Shown here in pieces: positions 8,489 to 17,824 of a stretch of 64,000 bases of DNA. Position 1 is the stretch's first letter; each line of letters opens with the position of its first letter. The notes below the pieces were generated by a model. The model did not search any database. It saw nothing but the letters and a program-made list of their open reading frames with translations, and was not told where the DNA came from. This DNA comes from JBGNFV01 sp049645705. GTDB taxonomy: Bacteria; Bacteroidota; Bacteroidia; Cytophagales; Cyclobacteriaceae. Location: assembly GCA_049645705.1 (NCBI GenBank), contig JBARUK010000032.1:1-64000 (forward strand), in the 5' to 3' direction. The position numbers were made by a program, and so were the translations under genes.

Positions 8489-9798
8489 TGGTAACTACCG
8501 CATTTGTCAAAATATGGAGAGAAACAGTAGGCGCAGTCGTCTGGCAGCCCGAGAGGGGGCTGGCTACTTTTGAGTACGACCCCGCCTTTCTGCGTACACA
8601 GTGGGAGCTAAGCCCGCTGAAAATGCCGCTAAACCCCGGCCGCCGTATTTTTGAGTTTCCTGAGCTTCGCAAAGGGCCAAATGAACCCTACGATGCCTTC
8701 AAAGGCCTGCCGGGTATGCTGGCCGACGTACTCCCCGACCGCTACGGTAACCAGCTCATAAACATATGGCTGGCACGAAACGGTCGTGCCGAAAACAGCA
8801 TGAACCCTGTAGAAACGCTCTGCTTTATCGGCTACAGAGGTATGGGTGCGCTGGAGTTTGAGCCGGCCAAGTTCCAGGCAGGTGCGCGCACCTTCTCCGT
8901 AGAGGTAGACCAACTGGTAGACATAGCCCGCCAGATGCTGAACGACCGCGAAAGCTTTGCGATAGAAATAGACCACAGCCACGATGAGCAGGCTATCAGG
9001 GAGATACTACGCATAGGCACCTCGGCTGGTGGGGCACGGCCCAAGGCTGTGATCGCCTATAATGACAAAACGCAGGAAGTGAGATCCGGACAAACAAGGG
9101 TACCCAAAGGCTTTGAGCACTGGCTCATAAAGCTGGACGGCGTGAGCGATGTGCAACTGGGAGCCACCCAGGGCTACGGCCGCGTGGAGATGGCCTACTA
9201 CCTGATGGCTACCAGTTGCGGTATAGACATGATGCCCTGCAGGCTACTGGAAGAGAACGGTCGCGCGCACTTTATGACCAAACGCTTTGACCGGGAAGGG
9301 GCGGATACCAGGCACCATATGCAGACCTTCTGCGCCATGAAGCACTTCGACTACAACGAGGTCACCAGCTACAGCTACGAGCAGCTCTTCCAGACTATGC
9401 GCGAACTGAAGCTCACCTACCCCGAAGCAGAGCAGATGTACCGCCGCATGGTATTTAATGTACTGGCCCGCAACTGCGACGACCATACGAAGAACTTCGC
9501 CTTCCTCATGAAGAAAGACACGGCAAAATGGACCCTCGCCCCTGCCTACGACATCTGCCACGCCTATCGCCCGAACAGCCAGTGGGTAAGCCAGCACGCA
9601 CTAAGCATAAACGGTAAGCGAAAGAACATAACCCAGGCAGACTTCCTCACCATAGCCGAAGCCATGAACATCCGTAAGGCGGAGGAGATCATACAGGAAG
9701 TAAATGATACAGTAAAAGAATGGGAGCGCTTTGCGAATGAGGCGGGAGTTGCATCTGATCTGAAGAGGGCAATCGGAGAAACGTTAGCCACACAATAG
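8488..9798 (+). CDS. hipA: HipA-family serine/threonine kinase toxin
   Basis: 436 residues, the full family length. The N-terminal HipA_N region contains LPGMLADVLPDRYGNQLIN. The Gly-rich loop GGARPKAV lies near residue 181, the catalytic NCDDHTKNF motif at about 329-337, and the metal-binding Asp in LAPAYDICHA near 355. HipA toxins phosphorylate glutamyl-tRNA synthetase or other targets and cause growth arrest. The active-site residues all appear intact, so it should be functional. Translationally coupled to hipB. Confidence 0.85.
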   Translation: MVTTAFVKIWRETVGAVVWQPERGLATFEYDPAFLRTQWELSPLKMPLNPGRRIFEFPELRKGPNEPYDAFKGLPGMLADVLPDRYGNQLINIWLARNGRAENSMNPVETLCFIGYRGMGALEFEPAKFQAGARTFSVEVDQLVDIARQMLNDRESFAIEIDHSHDEQAIREILRIGTSAGGARPKAVIAYNDKTQEVRSGQTRVPKGFEHWLIKLDGVSDVQLGATQGYGRVEMAYYLMATSCGIDMMPCRLLEENGRAHFMTKRFDREGADTRHHMQTFCAMKHFDYNEVTSYSYEQLFQTMRELKLTYPEAEQMYRRMVFNVLARNCDDHTKNFAFLMKKDTAKWTLAPAYDICHAYRPNSQWVSQHALSINGKRKNITQADFLTIAEAMNIRKAEEIIQEVNDTVKEWERFANEAGVASDLKRAIGETLATQ

Positions 9799-9813
9799 CC
9801 TATAGTTTGACCG

Positions 9814-9874
9814 TTTTTTCATTCATTAAAATATTAAAGAAGAGTTATTGCATGATTTTTCATTCAATATTGAA
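9814..9874. promoter_or_regulatory. hipBA operator-like repeats (downstream)
   Basis: TTTTTTCATTCATTAAA at 9814-9830 and ATGATTTTTCATTCAAT at 9852-9868 repeat the motif seen upstream of hipB. They start 15 bases after the hipA stop. They may be a second antitoxin-binding region or the mark of an element duplicated at both ends. Confidence 0.45.
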
Positions 9875-9894
9875 GATAGGCAGTTTAGCAACCA

Positions 9895-10330
9895 TCTTAC
9901 TACTGTGAGATTAGCGACAGCGTAATCTTGTCTGGAAGGAGTGTTGGAATGATCCCGCCTAGTTGGTTCTGAGCCGTATCCGGTCGGGCTGCGGTCGGTC
10001 GGGTTGCGTTTGACCGGGCTGAGGTCAACTGGGCTTTGCACTGCAGCCTCGAACTGGCACTACTGCAGATTATTAGCACTCTGGATTGATAAGTGCGCTA
10101 AATGGGCATTCGGTGTAGACGACACATTCGGGAGGTACCCCGAAGGGATCCCGATGGGACAACCTCCCATGATCATAACCACCGGGTATAACCCAGCGGT
10201 AGTTACTTTGGCATTTTAGATAGTTAATCGCACACTACAAACTACCGCGAGATTAGCGTTAGCGTAATCTCGTCCAGAAGGGACCGTGGTTAAGACTTAT
10301 GCCAAGTTGCACTTGGCCGAGCAATAAGGA
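9895..10330. repeat. Solitary copy of the RAYT-associated structured repeat
   Basis: This stretch carries the same blocks as the array at 18421-19745: a GAGATTAGCG...GCGTAATCTCGT hairpin, a CTGCAG...CTGCAG pair, AAGTGCGCTAAATGGGCATT, and a GGGAGGT...ACCTCCC hairpin, here interrupted by an insert near 10138-10158. About 1.7 units are present, starting with a right half. No gene is encoded. It marks a transposed or displaced copy 8 kb from the transposase. Confidence 0.7.
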
Positions 10331-10429
10331 TTGGCTAAGTAGTACCGTTTTACACTAACACCGCTCCAATCGACCACCATCCTGCATGGGGAGGTAAAAC
10401 TTCCAAAAACGGTAGATGAGGTACCTTTT

Positions 10430-11638
10430 TTACGTGGTCAGCAAGCCATTTTTCATTAGTTGTTGGCATAAAAACAACTTTGTATCATTATCTATGGAGC
10501 CGGGAAGGTCGCTTGCATAAAAAGAATCATTGGCCAGTACGAACTGTAAGGGCTCGTCTAATAATGAAGGTAATTTTAGAGTCTTATCATCGATATTTAA
10601 TTCAATATACCCATCGGTATTAACTACAGATGAATTTGATGTATGCATATTTTTGAAAAGTACACTGCTATCATGATTTTTGGATTCGGTAAGAACTTTG
10701 AAATAGCCTCTCCGGATTGAATGACTGGACTCTTTTGCATAATGTTTATATCTATTCAGAAACTGGTCGTAGTATTTTCCCCAATCTGATTTTTGACTGA
10801 TAAACTGCCTCAACTCATCGACTTTACTCTCTACCCGAGATCTAAAGTGGCCTTCAGACCATGTAGGAACTCCCTCCCGGAAGGACTTGATTTCACCCAG
10901 GTCTTCCATAGCCATTTTAAAAAAGTCTACCCAGCGTAACATACCACTTAACCCAATGGTAATATGTGTGGAATAGCTATCTGTAGTTTTCGCTGCATGC
11001 AAAACTCCCCGGGGAAGGTACAACATATCACCTGCCTGTAATTCTATCTCTTTTATCAAAGGGCCAGGCGTGAAATCCTTACCAATATTGCTCATTTGAG
11101 GTAACTTAACAGGATAGTCGTGTATTTTCCACACTTTACTACCGGACACCTGCAATATAAATACATCATAAAAATCAGGATGTACATTGAAGCCCTGAGC
11201 GGACGGAGGTGTAATATATATGTTTGCCTGAACAAAAAACCTGAAATAAGCAGCTAAATCTTTACATAAACTTTTAATATTAGGAAAAGTCATATGGCAT
11301 TTCTGAAGCACGAACGAGGCACCATCTTCAAATAAACTGAAGCATTTGCCTGTATCGGCAAGAGGTGTTTGGGAGTTTCTGCTCTCTACAGAGTATGCCT
11401 GTAGCGGCAAAGTTTTTCCTTTGGCCGCTATCTTAAATATATCTGCGGGAAGATCACTTCTACACAGGTACTCATCAAGTTCATCTACAGATAATATTTC
11501 ATTATAATATTCACTGTAATTTCTGGATACATGAAAAAATTCTTTTTCATGAAAGTCATTAAAAAAATCGTCTACTGTAACAGGGTGAAGGATTTTCTGT
11601 AATGCGTGTGATTGACCAGGGGTTTCGGCTTCAGACAT
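10430..11638 (-). CDS. JmjC/cupin-type 2-oxoglutarate oxygenase
   Basis: 402 residues with a cupin-4 / JmjC fold like the ribosomal oxygenases. The metal triad can be placed: His153 and Asp155 in NVHPDFYDVF and the distal His214 in LPRGVLHAA, all conserved. QVSGSKVWKIHDYP is the usual strand next to the active site. Such enzymes hydroxylate Arg, His, Asp or Asn side chains in proteins or peptides. It is divergent from the ABC genes and sits beside lanA/lanM, so it may hydroxylate the lanthipeptide or supply self-protection; this role is inference. The C-terminal ~120 residues (winged-helix-like) are less conserved. Confidence 0.75.
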   Translation of the reverse strand: MSEAETPGQSHALQKILHPVTVDDFFNDFHEKEFFHVSRNYSEYYNEILSVDELDEYLCRSDLPADIFKIAAKGKTLPLQAYSVESRNSQTPLADTGKCFSLFEDGASFVLQKCHMTFPNIKSLCKDLAAYFRFFVQANIYITPPSAQGFNVHPDFYDVFILQVSGSKVWKIHDYPVKLPQMSNIGKDFTPGPLIKEIELQAGDMLYLPRGVLHAAKTTDSYSTHITIGLSGMLRWVDFFKMAMEDLGEIKSFREGVPTWSEGHFRSRVESKVDELRQFISQKSDWGKYYDQFLNRYKHYAKESSHSIRRGYFKVLTESKNHDSSVLFKNMHTSNSSVVNTDGYIELNIDDKTLKLPSLLDEPLQFVLANDSFYASDLPGSIDNDTKLFLCQQLMKNGLLTT

Positions 11639-11710
11639 TTTTTGCTATTTATAGTTATCATAATTTACAAATCTGACCGAACAATTTCAACTTAAATATT
11701 ATTTTTTAAT

Positions 11711-11718
11711 TATATTTG
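11711..11718 (+). promoter_or_regulatory. -7 box of the ABC transporter genes
   Basis: TATATTTG is an exact match to the Bacteroidota -7 consensus TAnnTTTG, 13 bases before the start codon of the ABC ATPase gene. No clear -33 TTG was found at the expected distance, so the match alone is modest evidence. Confidence 0.4.
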
Positions 11719-11731
11719 AACAATCAATTGT

Positions 11732-12661
11732 ATGAACTATAACATGCCGGAATCTCATACAGGTATCTTCACGAATAACTTAACATTCAGCTACGGTAAG
11801 ACGACCGTTTTACATGGCATAAACCTGATGGTACCCGAGGGAAAAGTGTACGGGTTTCTAGGACCAAACGGAGCAGGAAAAACTACGCTTATAAGACTAT
11901 TGGCAGGGTTGCTGCCAGCCTACCAGGGCCATATTAATATTTTTGGGCATCTGCTATATGACCACCGCGTAGAAATACTTCGTAACATTGGATTGTTAAT
12001 AGAAAGACCTTCGCTGTATCCACGGCTTACCGGCTATGAAAACCTTAAATTACAGCAACTATATACCGGTGCAACTAAGCAAGACATACAGGAGGCACTT
12101 GACATTGTAGACTTGCAGGTATCAGCAAAAAACCGCGTGAGTACATATAGTATGGGTATGAAGCAAAGACTAGGTATTGCGATGGCAATTCTCCGGCGAC
12201 CCAGATTGCTAATACTAGACGAACCTGTAAATGGATTGGATCCAAATGGTGTCAAAAGCATTCGAAACCTGATCAGTATACTCAATAAGCAGATGGCTAT
12301 GACTATTTTTCTTTCCAGCCATTTGCTTTCTGAAGTGGAAAAGGTAGCGGATCATGTAGGTGTGATCCAAAACGGACATCTGATATTTCAGGGATCAATA
12401 CAAGAACTAAACGTACTGGCGCAGAAAATTCTGGAGATCAAAACCTCGGATACGACATCGGCTCTAGTAACAATTGAGGAAATGGGGTATGAATGCAATC
12501 AAAGCACTACCGATACCCTTAAGGTAGTTTATGAAAGCCTGGCCGATATTGCCAGAATAAACGAAAAACTGGTATCAAGACACATTTCAGTATATCAACT
12601 TCTGCCGACTCATATATCGCTGGAAGAAAACTACGCAAAACTATTAGACAATGCCAGCTAA
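11732..12661 (+). CDS. ABC transporter ATP-binding protein (lantibiotic immunity/export type)
   Basis: 309 residues. Walker A GPNGAGKT at about 44-51, the YSMGMKQRL signature near 141, and Walker B LLILDEPVNGLDP near 163-175 are intact, with the switch His in SSHLLSEVEK. The C-terminal ~85 residues form the extra domain typical of BcrA/LanF-type ATPases that pump bacitracin or lantibiotics away from the membrane. It overlaps the permease start by 11 bases. Next to lanM it most likely provides producer immunity or export. Confidence 0.85.
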   Translation: MNYNMPESHTGIFTNNLTFSYGKTTVLHGINLMVPEGKVYGFLGPNGAGKTTLIRLLAGLLPAYQGHINIFGHLLYDHRVEILRNIGLLIERPSLYPRLTGYENLKLQQLYTGATKQDIQEALDIVDLQVSAKNRVSTYSMGMKQRLGIAMAILRRPRLLILDEPVNGLDPNGVKSIRNLISILNKQMAMTIFLSSHLLSEVEKVADHVGVIQNGHLIFQGSIQELNVLAQKILEIKTSDTTSALVTIEEMGYECNQSTTDTLKVVYESLADIARINEKLVSRHISVYQLLPTHISLEENYAKLLDNAS

Positions 12662-13424
12662 ACCTAATTTCCAAGATCTGCTAAGGGCCGAATGGATAAA
12701 ATTAAAACCAACTCCGGCACTATATATCTCATTGGCAGCTCCACTCATACCAGTACTTCTTTTTTTATGCGTATTTATCATAAACGGTCATGTGTTTCTC
12801 AAAGAAGGGGTTCCAAGATGGGGTATGTTCATAAATAGTGTGATGGGATTTTATACAGTATTTATACTCCCTCTATACGTAAGCTTACAAACGGCTCTTA
12901 TCAACGGTATAGAACATCAGAACGATGGATGGAAGCGCATGTTCGCTATTCCTACTAAAAGATCCTTAATCTATTTGACCAAACTATTTTATTCTTATGT
13001 ATTTATATTGCTAAACTTGATCACTATAACAATCCTGATATTTGCCGCCGGAAAAAGCCTCATTATTATAAAACCGGAATATGGCTTCCAGAATGAGCCG
13101 GTACCATTATCCTTATTTTACCTGCCGGGAGCCCTCTTTTTATCGCTTACCAGCCTGGTAGCTTTCCATCACTGGCTTAGCTTAAGGTTCAAAAATTTAT
13201 TTACTATAATAGGCATAGGTATAGCACTAACCATCCCTCTTATTGTAGTGGTATATGAAGAATCTGCACGGTGGTTCTATCTTTGGGCTTACCCTACTAT
13301 TGTAAACAGGAGTCTGATAAAGGACATACCAGGCTATGAGCCATACATTCTTATAAGTGTAGCCTTAGCATTGATAATTATAATTATAGATATCTATACT
13401 ATAAAAAGCAGAAATATACTCTAA
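12651..13424 (+). CDS. ABC-2-type permease, immunity/export partner
   Basis: 257 residues with six predicted hydrophobic segments and an N-terminal amphipathic stretch (LLRAEWIKLKPTPALYIS). The ABC-2 permease pattern (NDGWKRMFAIPTKRSLIYLTK cytoplasmic loop) matches LanE/LanG-type immunity subunits. The start at 12651 lies inside the ATPase gene, indicating translational coupling. It is convergent with lanM, 18 bases apart. Confidence 0.8.
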   Translation: MPAKPNFQDLLRAEWIKLKPTPALYISLAAPLIPVLLFLCVFIINGHVFLKEGVPRWGMFINSVMGFYTVFILPLYVSLQTALINGIEHQNDGWKRMFAIPTKRSLIYLTKLFYSYVFILLNLITITILIFAAGKSLIIIKPEYGFQNEPVPLSLFYLPGALFLSLTSLVAFHHWLSLRFKNLFTIIGIGIALTIPLIVVVYEESARWFYLWAYPTIVNRSLIKDIPGYEPYILISVALALIIIIIDIYTIKSRNIL

Positions 13425-13442
13425 GCTAGGCAATACTACTGC

Positions 13443-16400
13443 TTACACCTCAATATGCTCAGCATTCAGAGGTCTGCTATCGGCTGCTTTTAGATTGGTA
13501 GCACTATCCACTATTGCTGTTTTGACACCTTCAAGAAGTAGAACCGAAGGAACTTGGTGGGGAAAGGCAAACCTGAGTAACTGATAACCTATACCTGAAC
13601 TACCAGTCAACATACCCGGGATATTAACATTAAGAGGTGTTCCACATAAAAACCCATTCAGCCTGATACTTTCGATAATACCCGCTAATAGCTCTTTTTC
13701 TATCTGTTCTAGTTTGTTATCCTGCCAAACCTGATTGGCCCATAGTAACAGCTCCATATTTCCCAGATCACCGTGGCACAGGGAGTGGTTTTTACCAAAG
13801 CCATGCCGTAGTGTGGACTTTACGGCTATTTTAAGGTCTTCTTCCAATGACTGCCTAAGTGCCTCATCCCTTGTATTACCTAACATAGCTGCTCTGGCTA
13901 TTCCTATGCCAGGAGCCCCATTGCACCACGCCAGCATATTTGTATAACTATCAGGTGCTGAACTTATAATATGCTTGCGAAGATCCTTCCAGTTACCTGC
14001 TTTATCTACCCGTTGTATGCGTTCATACGCTATAGCCTCAGTGGCCATAGTCTCCCATTTTGTATCCCCTGTAAGTTCATAACAGGCTCTGAGTGCAAGA
14101 GCTACACCACTAGCACCATGAGCAAGTCCGGTAAGTGGAAAATCACTGTATGAAAGCCAACCCAGGCCACCTTCGGGCATTTTCGATGCTGAACTTTCTA
14201 GATAACCCGCACACTTATTTATTACACGCAATGAAATTTCATCCCTGGTAATCTCATGATATGCTTTCACACACAGAATAATCCCTGCATGCCCTTTCAA
14301 AACATCTGCGTGAAGGTCTGACAGGTCTTTCTTGTCCAGCCAATTAGCGATAATACGGGCAGTCTCCAGATAGGCAGGATCATTTAGCAGGGCAGCGGCA
14401 TGGGTCAGTACATATAAACACCCTGCCATACCTTTATATCCACCCGGAGCGGCTGTTTCACCGCTTTTTTTACTTAGAAAACTTCTTACTCTTTTATCCA
14501 GGCCCTGCAATGCAATTTCTGAAAACGTACGCATGTTGGTATCACCTGTACAGTGACTATGGTATAGCAAATAAAGAATTACACCCGGAAGTCCGGAATA
14601 TAGGTCCAGATATAGCGGATTGATTTCATAATGGTTCTTCATCAGATTCAACCCTACCCAATTTACCGAGTTTTCAGACTGAAAGGACTGCTTTTCCAGT
14701 TCTGTGGCAATATCATTAGATATAGCTATAAGTTTATCGCTTGTAATCTGTTTTGAATATTGCTTATCGGGCATTACCGGATTGGCATATACCGCCTCTT
14801 CCGGATTAGCGGAGGTAGCCAGAGAGGCCTTAATGATCCAAAGTTGGCGGTTCATATCCTCGTTGTTCAGTCCCTCAATTTTCTTATAGACCAATTCTAA
14901 TCCGGTAAGATTAAAAAAGTCCGGAACTGCTATTTCACCATCTATGTATAATGCATGATCAGAAGGTATTCCGGTAAATAGCGGAACATCATTTCTATTC
15001 ATAGCCGCTATCTCATGGGGCACTACGGCTTCCATATCAGGCCGGCCATTAATTACTGAATACAAGGATACATACACAGAATCACGTTCTATTGCATTTG
15101 TCAGCAGTTCGGGATGAAACCCGTTGGAAGAAAGCATGGTATACTCACCGGTACTGCGAAGTAGTATCCGGATCTTATCATCTTTAAAAGCGTAAACAGG
15201 TCCGTCAGGTGATAAAAGTTGATCCTTTCTGCTCATCAGCATTCTGTATGCTTCCTCGAATCCTTTTAATATAGTGGATGCATAGTCCAGAAGTCTTGGT
15301 TTTTCACCCCAGTTTAGTTTAGGGTAGTTTTTTGTGCCTTCTATCTTAACTTCTTTCCTTACTACCTTCATTTCGTCGGTAGCCTCTGCATGAAAGCTCA
15401 GTTCCATTTTTTCTTTATCCTCTACGTCTGTCATGCCGCTCAGATCCTGAAACTTATTGCCTCCCATCTGGAGCTTAGCGGGCAACATAGCAATGGATAA
15501 TACGCTATTATCTAAGGAATTGAATATTTGCTCATCCGCCCCCGTATTTCTCTCTATAAAATAGGTATTGAATAGGGATTCCAGGTCTATCAGCATAGGG
15601 TACTCACCCTTAGCTATAATATTTTCGTAATGAAAGTCGGTGGCGTTGAGGGAATACAAAACAGCCAGTAGATAGCCCATTCTATGATAGAAACGATCTA
15701 TCTGCTCTACATTATCACAATGCTGGTAGTCTGCAAACTCCTGGTAACCATAGTCTCCTCTATCAAGAATTTTCAACGTTTTAAAACCTAGGGTAAGGTT
15801 GTTACCAGTCCATTCCAGCAGCTCCTGAAAATGTACATCTGATTTGAGGGAACGTGGTTTATAAACTATATGCTGACCGCTTTGAAACGTAATAATGGCT
15901 ACGCTTTTACCTCCGGCATGACGGTCACCTTTATCATTTTGTATCTTGGCTATCTGGCAGTTATCAGGATCAATATCAAAAAATTCTATAAGTTGAGGCC
16001 AATCGCAAACAAGCCTCGAAATCATTTCGAAGCAATGACTGACCCATTGCTGAAGAAAGGTATATACACTACGAAATAGTACAGGGTATTCCTTCATCAG
16101 ACTTGAGGCCTTCTCCTGTGTACGTAAAATACCCGAGAAATAACTAAATCGTTCGGCTGGAGTATCACCAACCAACTGATCAGCCATTCTGGTAACATTT
16201 AGTTCCAGTACCATGGTACGATTGACCATATTGAATACCGTAAATGCAAGGTACCTGTTCAGCCACTTTTCTATTTCAGCAATAGTAATTGGTGTATTAG
16301 ACAGATCAAGGCTTAAGAGCTTTGTATGAAGTTGTTCTTTATAGTGACGTATGATAGGATCAAAGGGATCTAAAAAACACGCTAGCTCTATGTCGTTATA

Positions 16401-16706
16401 CTGCTCAGAAAACCATGTATCATTTTTGGAATAGTTATGATAAAGGCTTTCTATCTTAGCAGCCCATTCTAAAGGGACCTCTTCCTCAGGTATCACTGAA
16501 TCCGTTGAGAAAGTACCGCAAATCTGCTGTAGCTTTTCCTCATCAATTTGCAATACGTCCAGAAAAGTTCGATGCTCTGAAGCCTTACCCTCAGTAAATA
16601 TACTGAAGAGCCTTTTTGAATGATTTATCGAAGATAATACTGCAGGAGAGAGCACTGACCTTTCTTCCATCGTCAGCGCATTCAGCCATGATGATACATT
16701 TCTCAT
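13443..16706 (-). CDS. lanM: LanM class II lanthipeptide synthetase
   Basis: 1087 residues, the full length for bifunctional LanM enzymes. The N-terminal part is the lipid-kinase-like dehydratase: HIVYKPRSLKSD carries the ATP-binding Lys, and ATDFHYENI with PMLIDLESLF carries the catalytic Asp, Asn and Asp residues. The C-terminal part is a LanC-like cyclase with zinc ligands Cys928 (AWCNGAPGIG), Cys977 and His978 (SLCHGDLGN), and a GSSGIGYQLLRF end. It phosphorylates and eliminates Ser/Thr hydroxyls and then adds Cys thiols to form lanthionine rings. It is downstream of lanA and separated from it by a hairpin. Its start at 16706 has no competing Met close by. Confidence 0.93.
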   Translation of the reverse strand: MRNVSSWLNALTMEERSVLSPAVLSSINHSKRLFSIFTEGKASEHRTFLDVLQIDEEKLQQICGTFSTDSVIPEEEVPLEWAAKIESLYHNYSKNDTWFSEQYNDIELACFLDPFDPIIRHYKEQLHTKLLSLDLSNTPITIAEIEKWLNRYLAFTVFNMVNRTMVLELNVTRMADQLVGDTPAERFSYFSGILRTQEKASSLMKEYPVLFRSVYTFLQQWVSHCFEMISRLVCDWPQLIEFFDIDPDNCQIAKIQNDKGDRHAGGKSVAIITFQSGQHIVYKPRSLKSDVHFQELLEWTGNNLTLGFKTLKILDRGDYGYQEFADYQHCDNVEQIDRFYHRMGYLLAVLYSLNATDFHYENIIAKGEYPMLIDLESLFNTYFIERNTGADEQIFNSLDNSVLSIAMLPAKLQMGGNKFQDLSGMTDVEDKEKMELSFHAEATDEMKVVRKEVKIEGTKNYPKLNWGEKPRLLDYASTILKGFEEAYRMLMSRKDQLLSPDGPVYAFKDDKIRILLRSTGEYTMLSSNGFHPELLTNAIERDSVYVSLYSVINGRPDMEAVVPHEIAAMNRNDVPLFTGIPSDHALYIDGEIAVPDFFNLTGLELVYKKIEGLNNEDMNRQLWIIKASLATSANPEEAVYANPVMPDKQYSKQITSDKLIAISNDIATELEKQSFQSENSVNWVGLNLMKNHYEINPLYLDLYSGLPGVILYLLYHSHCTGDTNMRTFSEIALQGLDKRVRSFLSKKSGETAAPGGYKGMAGCLYVLTHAAALLNDPAYLETARIIANWLDKKDLSDLHADVLKGHAGIILCVKAYHEITRDEISLRVINKCAGYLESSASKMPEGGLGWLSYSDFPLTGLAHGASGVALALRACYELTGDTKWETMATEAIAYERIQRVDKAGNWKDLRKHIISSAPDSYTNMLAWCNGAPGIGIARAAMLGNTRDEALRQSLEEDLKIAVKSTLRHGFGKNHSLCHGDLGNMELLLWANQVWQDNKLEQIEKELLAGIIESIRLNGFLCGTPLNVNIPGMLTGSSGIGYQLLRFAFPHQVPSVLLLEGVKTAIVDSATNLKAADSRPLNAEHIEV

Positions 16707-16725
16707 ATAAAACAGGTGGAATTAC

Positions 16726-16758
16726 AAAAAGCCTTCTTTATTCAAGAAGGCTTTTTTT
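16726..16758 (-). terminator. Terminator-like hairpin between lanA and lanM
   Basis: Minus strand: GAAGGCTT pairs with the complementary AAGCCTTC arm (11 bp with flanking A/T) and the T-run follows. Position between precursor and synthetase suggests partial termination, giving more precursor than enzyme mRNA. Confidence 0.7.
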
Positions 16759-16770
16759 AATAATTGATTA

Positions 16771-17007
16771 CTACCAGTCGATAGACGTAAATGGGTTGCA
16801 GCAGCTACCACTGTCATTACAGTCACCACTAATAGTAGACCACCATCCTTTGCCTGGTGCAGCCAGTTCAGTTTCTCTGGCTAATCCTGCTCTAACTTCA
16901 TCAAGATTCCCTACCGGGCTTACAGGTAAATTTTTAAGTTGGTCTTCAGAAAGAGTTGCGCGGTATTCAGCGTCTTTCCATGCTCTGATTATATCAATCT
17001 TAGCCAT
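16771..17007 (-). CDS. lanA: Class II lanthipeptide precursor (mersacidin/lichenicidin-type leader)
   Basis: 78 residues. The start MAKIDIIRAWKDAEYRATLS followed by EDQLKNLPVSPVG is the leader of the mersacidin/lichenicidin group (IIRAWKD.EYR.sLs..Q...LP..P.G). The C-terminal core contains Ser57, Thr58, Ser60, Ser66, Ser68, Thr74, Ser75 and Cys63, Cys69, Cys70, so up to three rings are possible. There is no classic GG or GA cut site; the junction lies somewhere after about residue 50. It precedes lanM on the same strand. No protease-transporter (LanT) lies in the window to cut it. Confidence 0.85.
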   Translation of the reverse strand: MAKIDIIRAWKDAEYRATLSEDQLKNLPVSPVGNLDEVRAGLARETELAAPGKGWWSTISGDCNDSGSCCNPFTSIDW

Positions 17008-17654
17008 AATAGTTTAGGATTTTAAGGTTGGTAAAAAAACTATATTATACGAATTATAAATACGAAAACCAGAAGGCATATCAATACCTTGTTGAGGAAA
17101 AACCAATAAATGAGTTGGATTAAAAGCGCAGTGAAAACTTACGCATTGAGTTAATAAAGTTCATCTAGTAGTTTTTTCTTTTCGGTACTCTAATTATTGA
17201 ATTTTTATTTGTTTAAGCAAATTTTTACATGAAATAAATTTGAATAAACCACCATAGTCAATATTTTATTCTGAAAAAATAAATATTTTGGAATAATGTG
17301 AAAATTAATGATTTTACTACTTATGCTTGAAAATGAATTAATTTATAGGTTTTTCTTACCTCAAAGCACCCAACAGTTTCTATTTGAAAATTAAATTTTT
17401 GCACCATTCCTAACTAAAAAAAAATTGGGTGTCGGGTTGATTTTTCATAATCCCTTGAAAGGTATAATCGTATTTGTCTAGTCAGATAATGTATCTACGC
17501 CTAATAACAGGAAACCATTTCTAATTAGATTAATCCATTTCGCATACTACTGTGCTATATGGACGTAATCTGCTATACAAAATCAACATATGATTAGTAT
17601 TTATTTAGTTGCGGTATAGAGATGGTCTCTGCAAGCTGCCGGAGGCAAACGGTC
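17008..17654. other. AT-rich upstream region of lanA
   Basis: About 650 bases, very AT-rich up to about 17600. It contains the promoter of the minus-strand lanA but no recognised ORF. The last part passes into the repeat material at 17.6 kb. Confidence 0.4.
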
Positions 17655-17714
17655 GACTATGTACTAACTCCGTAACACTACCCTTATAGCAGCGCAATGG
17701 ATCATGCGGGTCAT
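17655..17714 (+). pseudogene. 3' fragment of a second RAYT gene
   Basis: This short stretch reads DYVLTP, stop, HYPYSSAMDHAGH. It matches the C-terminal segment of the intact transposase (GYVLEPEHYPYSSAMDYVGG) at both the protein and DNA level (AGCAGCGCAATGGAT is identical). Only the tail survives, with a stop in frame. It shows that a RAYT copy was here before and has decayed. Confidence 0.65.
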
Positions 17715-17757
17715 ACCACGGCCCATTCCGGGCGAGTGCAACCCCGCGGTAGTAGTA
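17715..17757 (+). repeat. Fragment of the RAYT-associated repeat upstream of the gene
   Basis: ACCACGGCCCATTCCGGGCG and the following GCGGTAGTAGTA match units of the downstream array (near 18452 and 19416). Together with the array this places repeat sequence on both sides of the transposase. Confidence 0.65.
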
Positions 17758-17824
17758 GTGTGGTGTAGTTGCCTTTTATTCTAAGTTTGCCCTAAATTCG
17801 CCGCAGTTTTTACCAGCTAGGAAG

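Noticed and set aside
8391..8672. Minus-strand ORFs opposite hipB/hipA
   Set aside because: Shadow frames without start context or motif; the plus-strand pair explains the region.
9826..10219. Short ORFs inside the solitary repeat copy
   Set aside because: They fall wholly in the structured repeat and differ between repeat copies.
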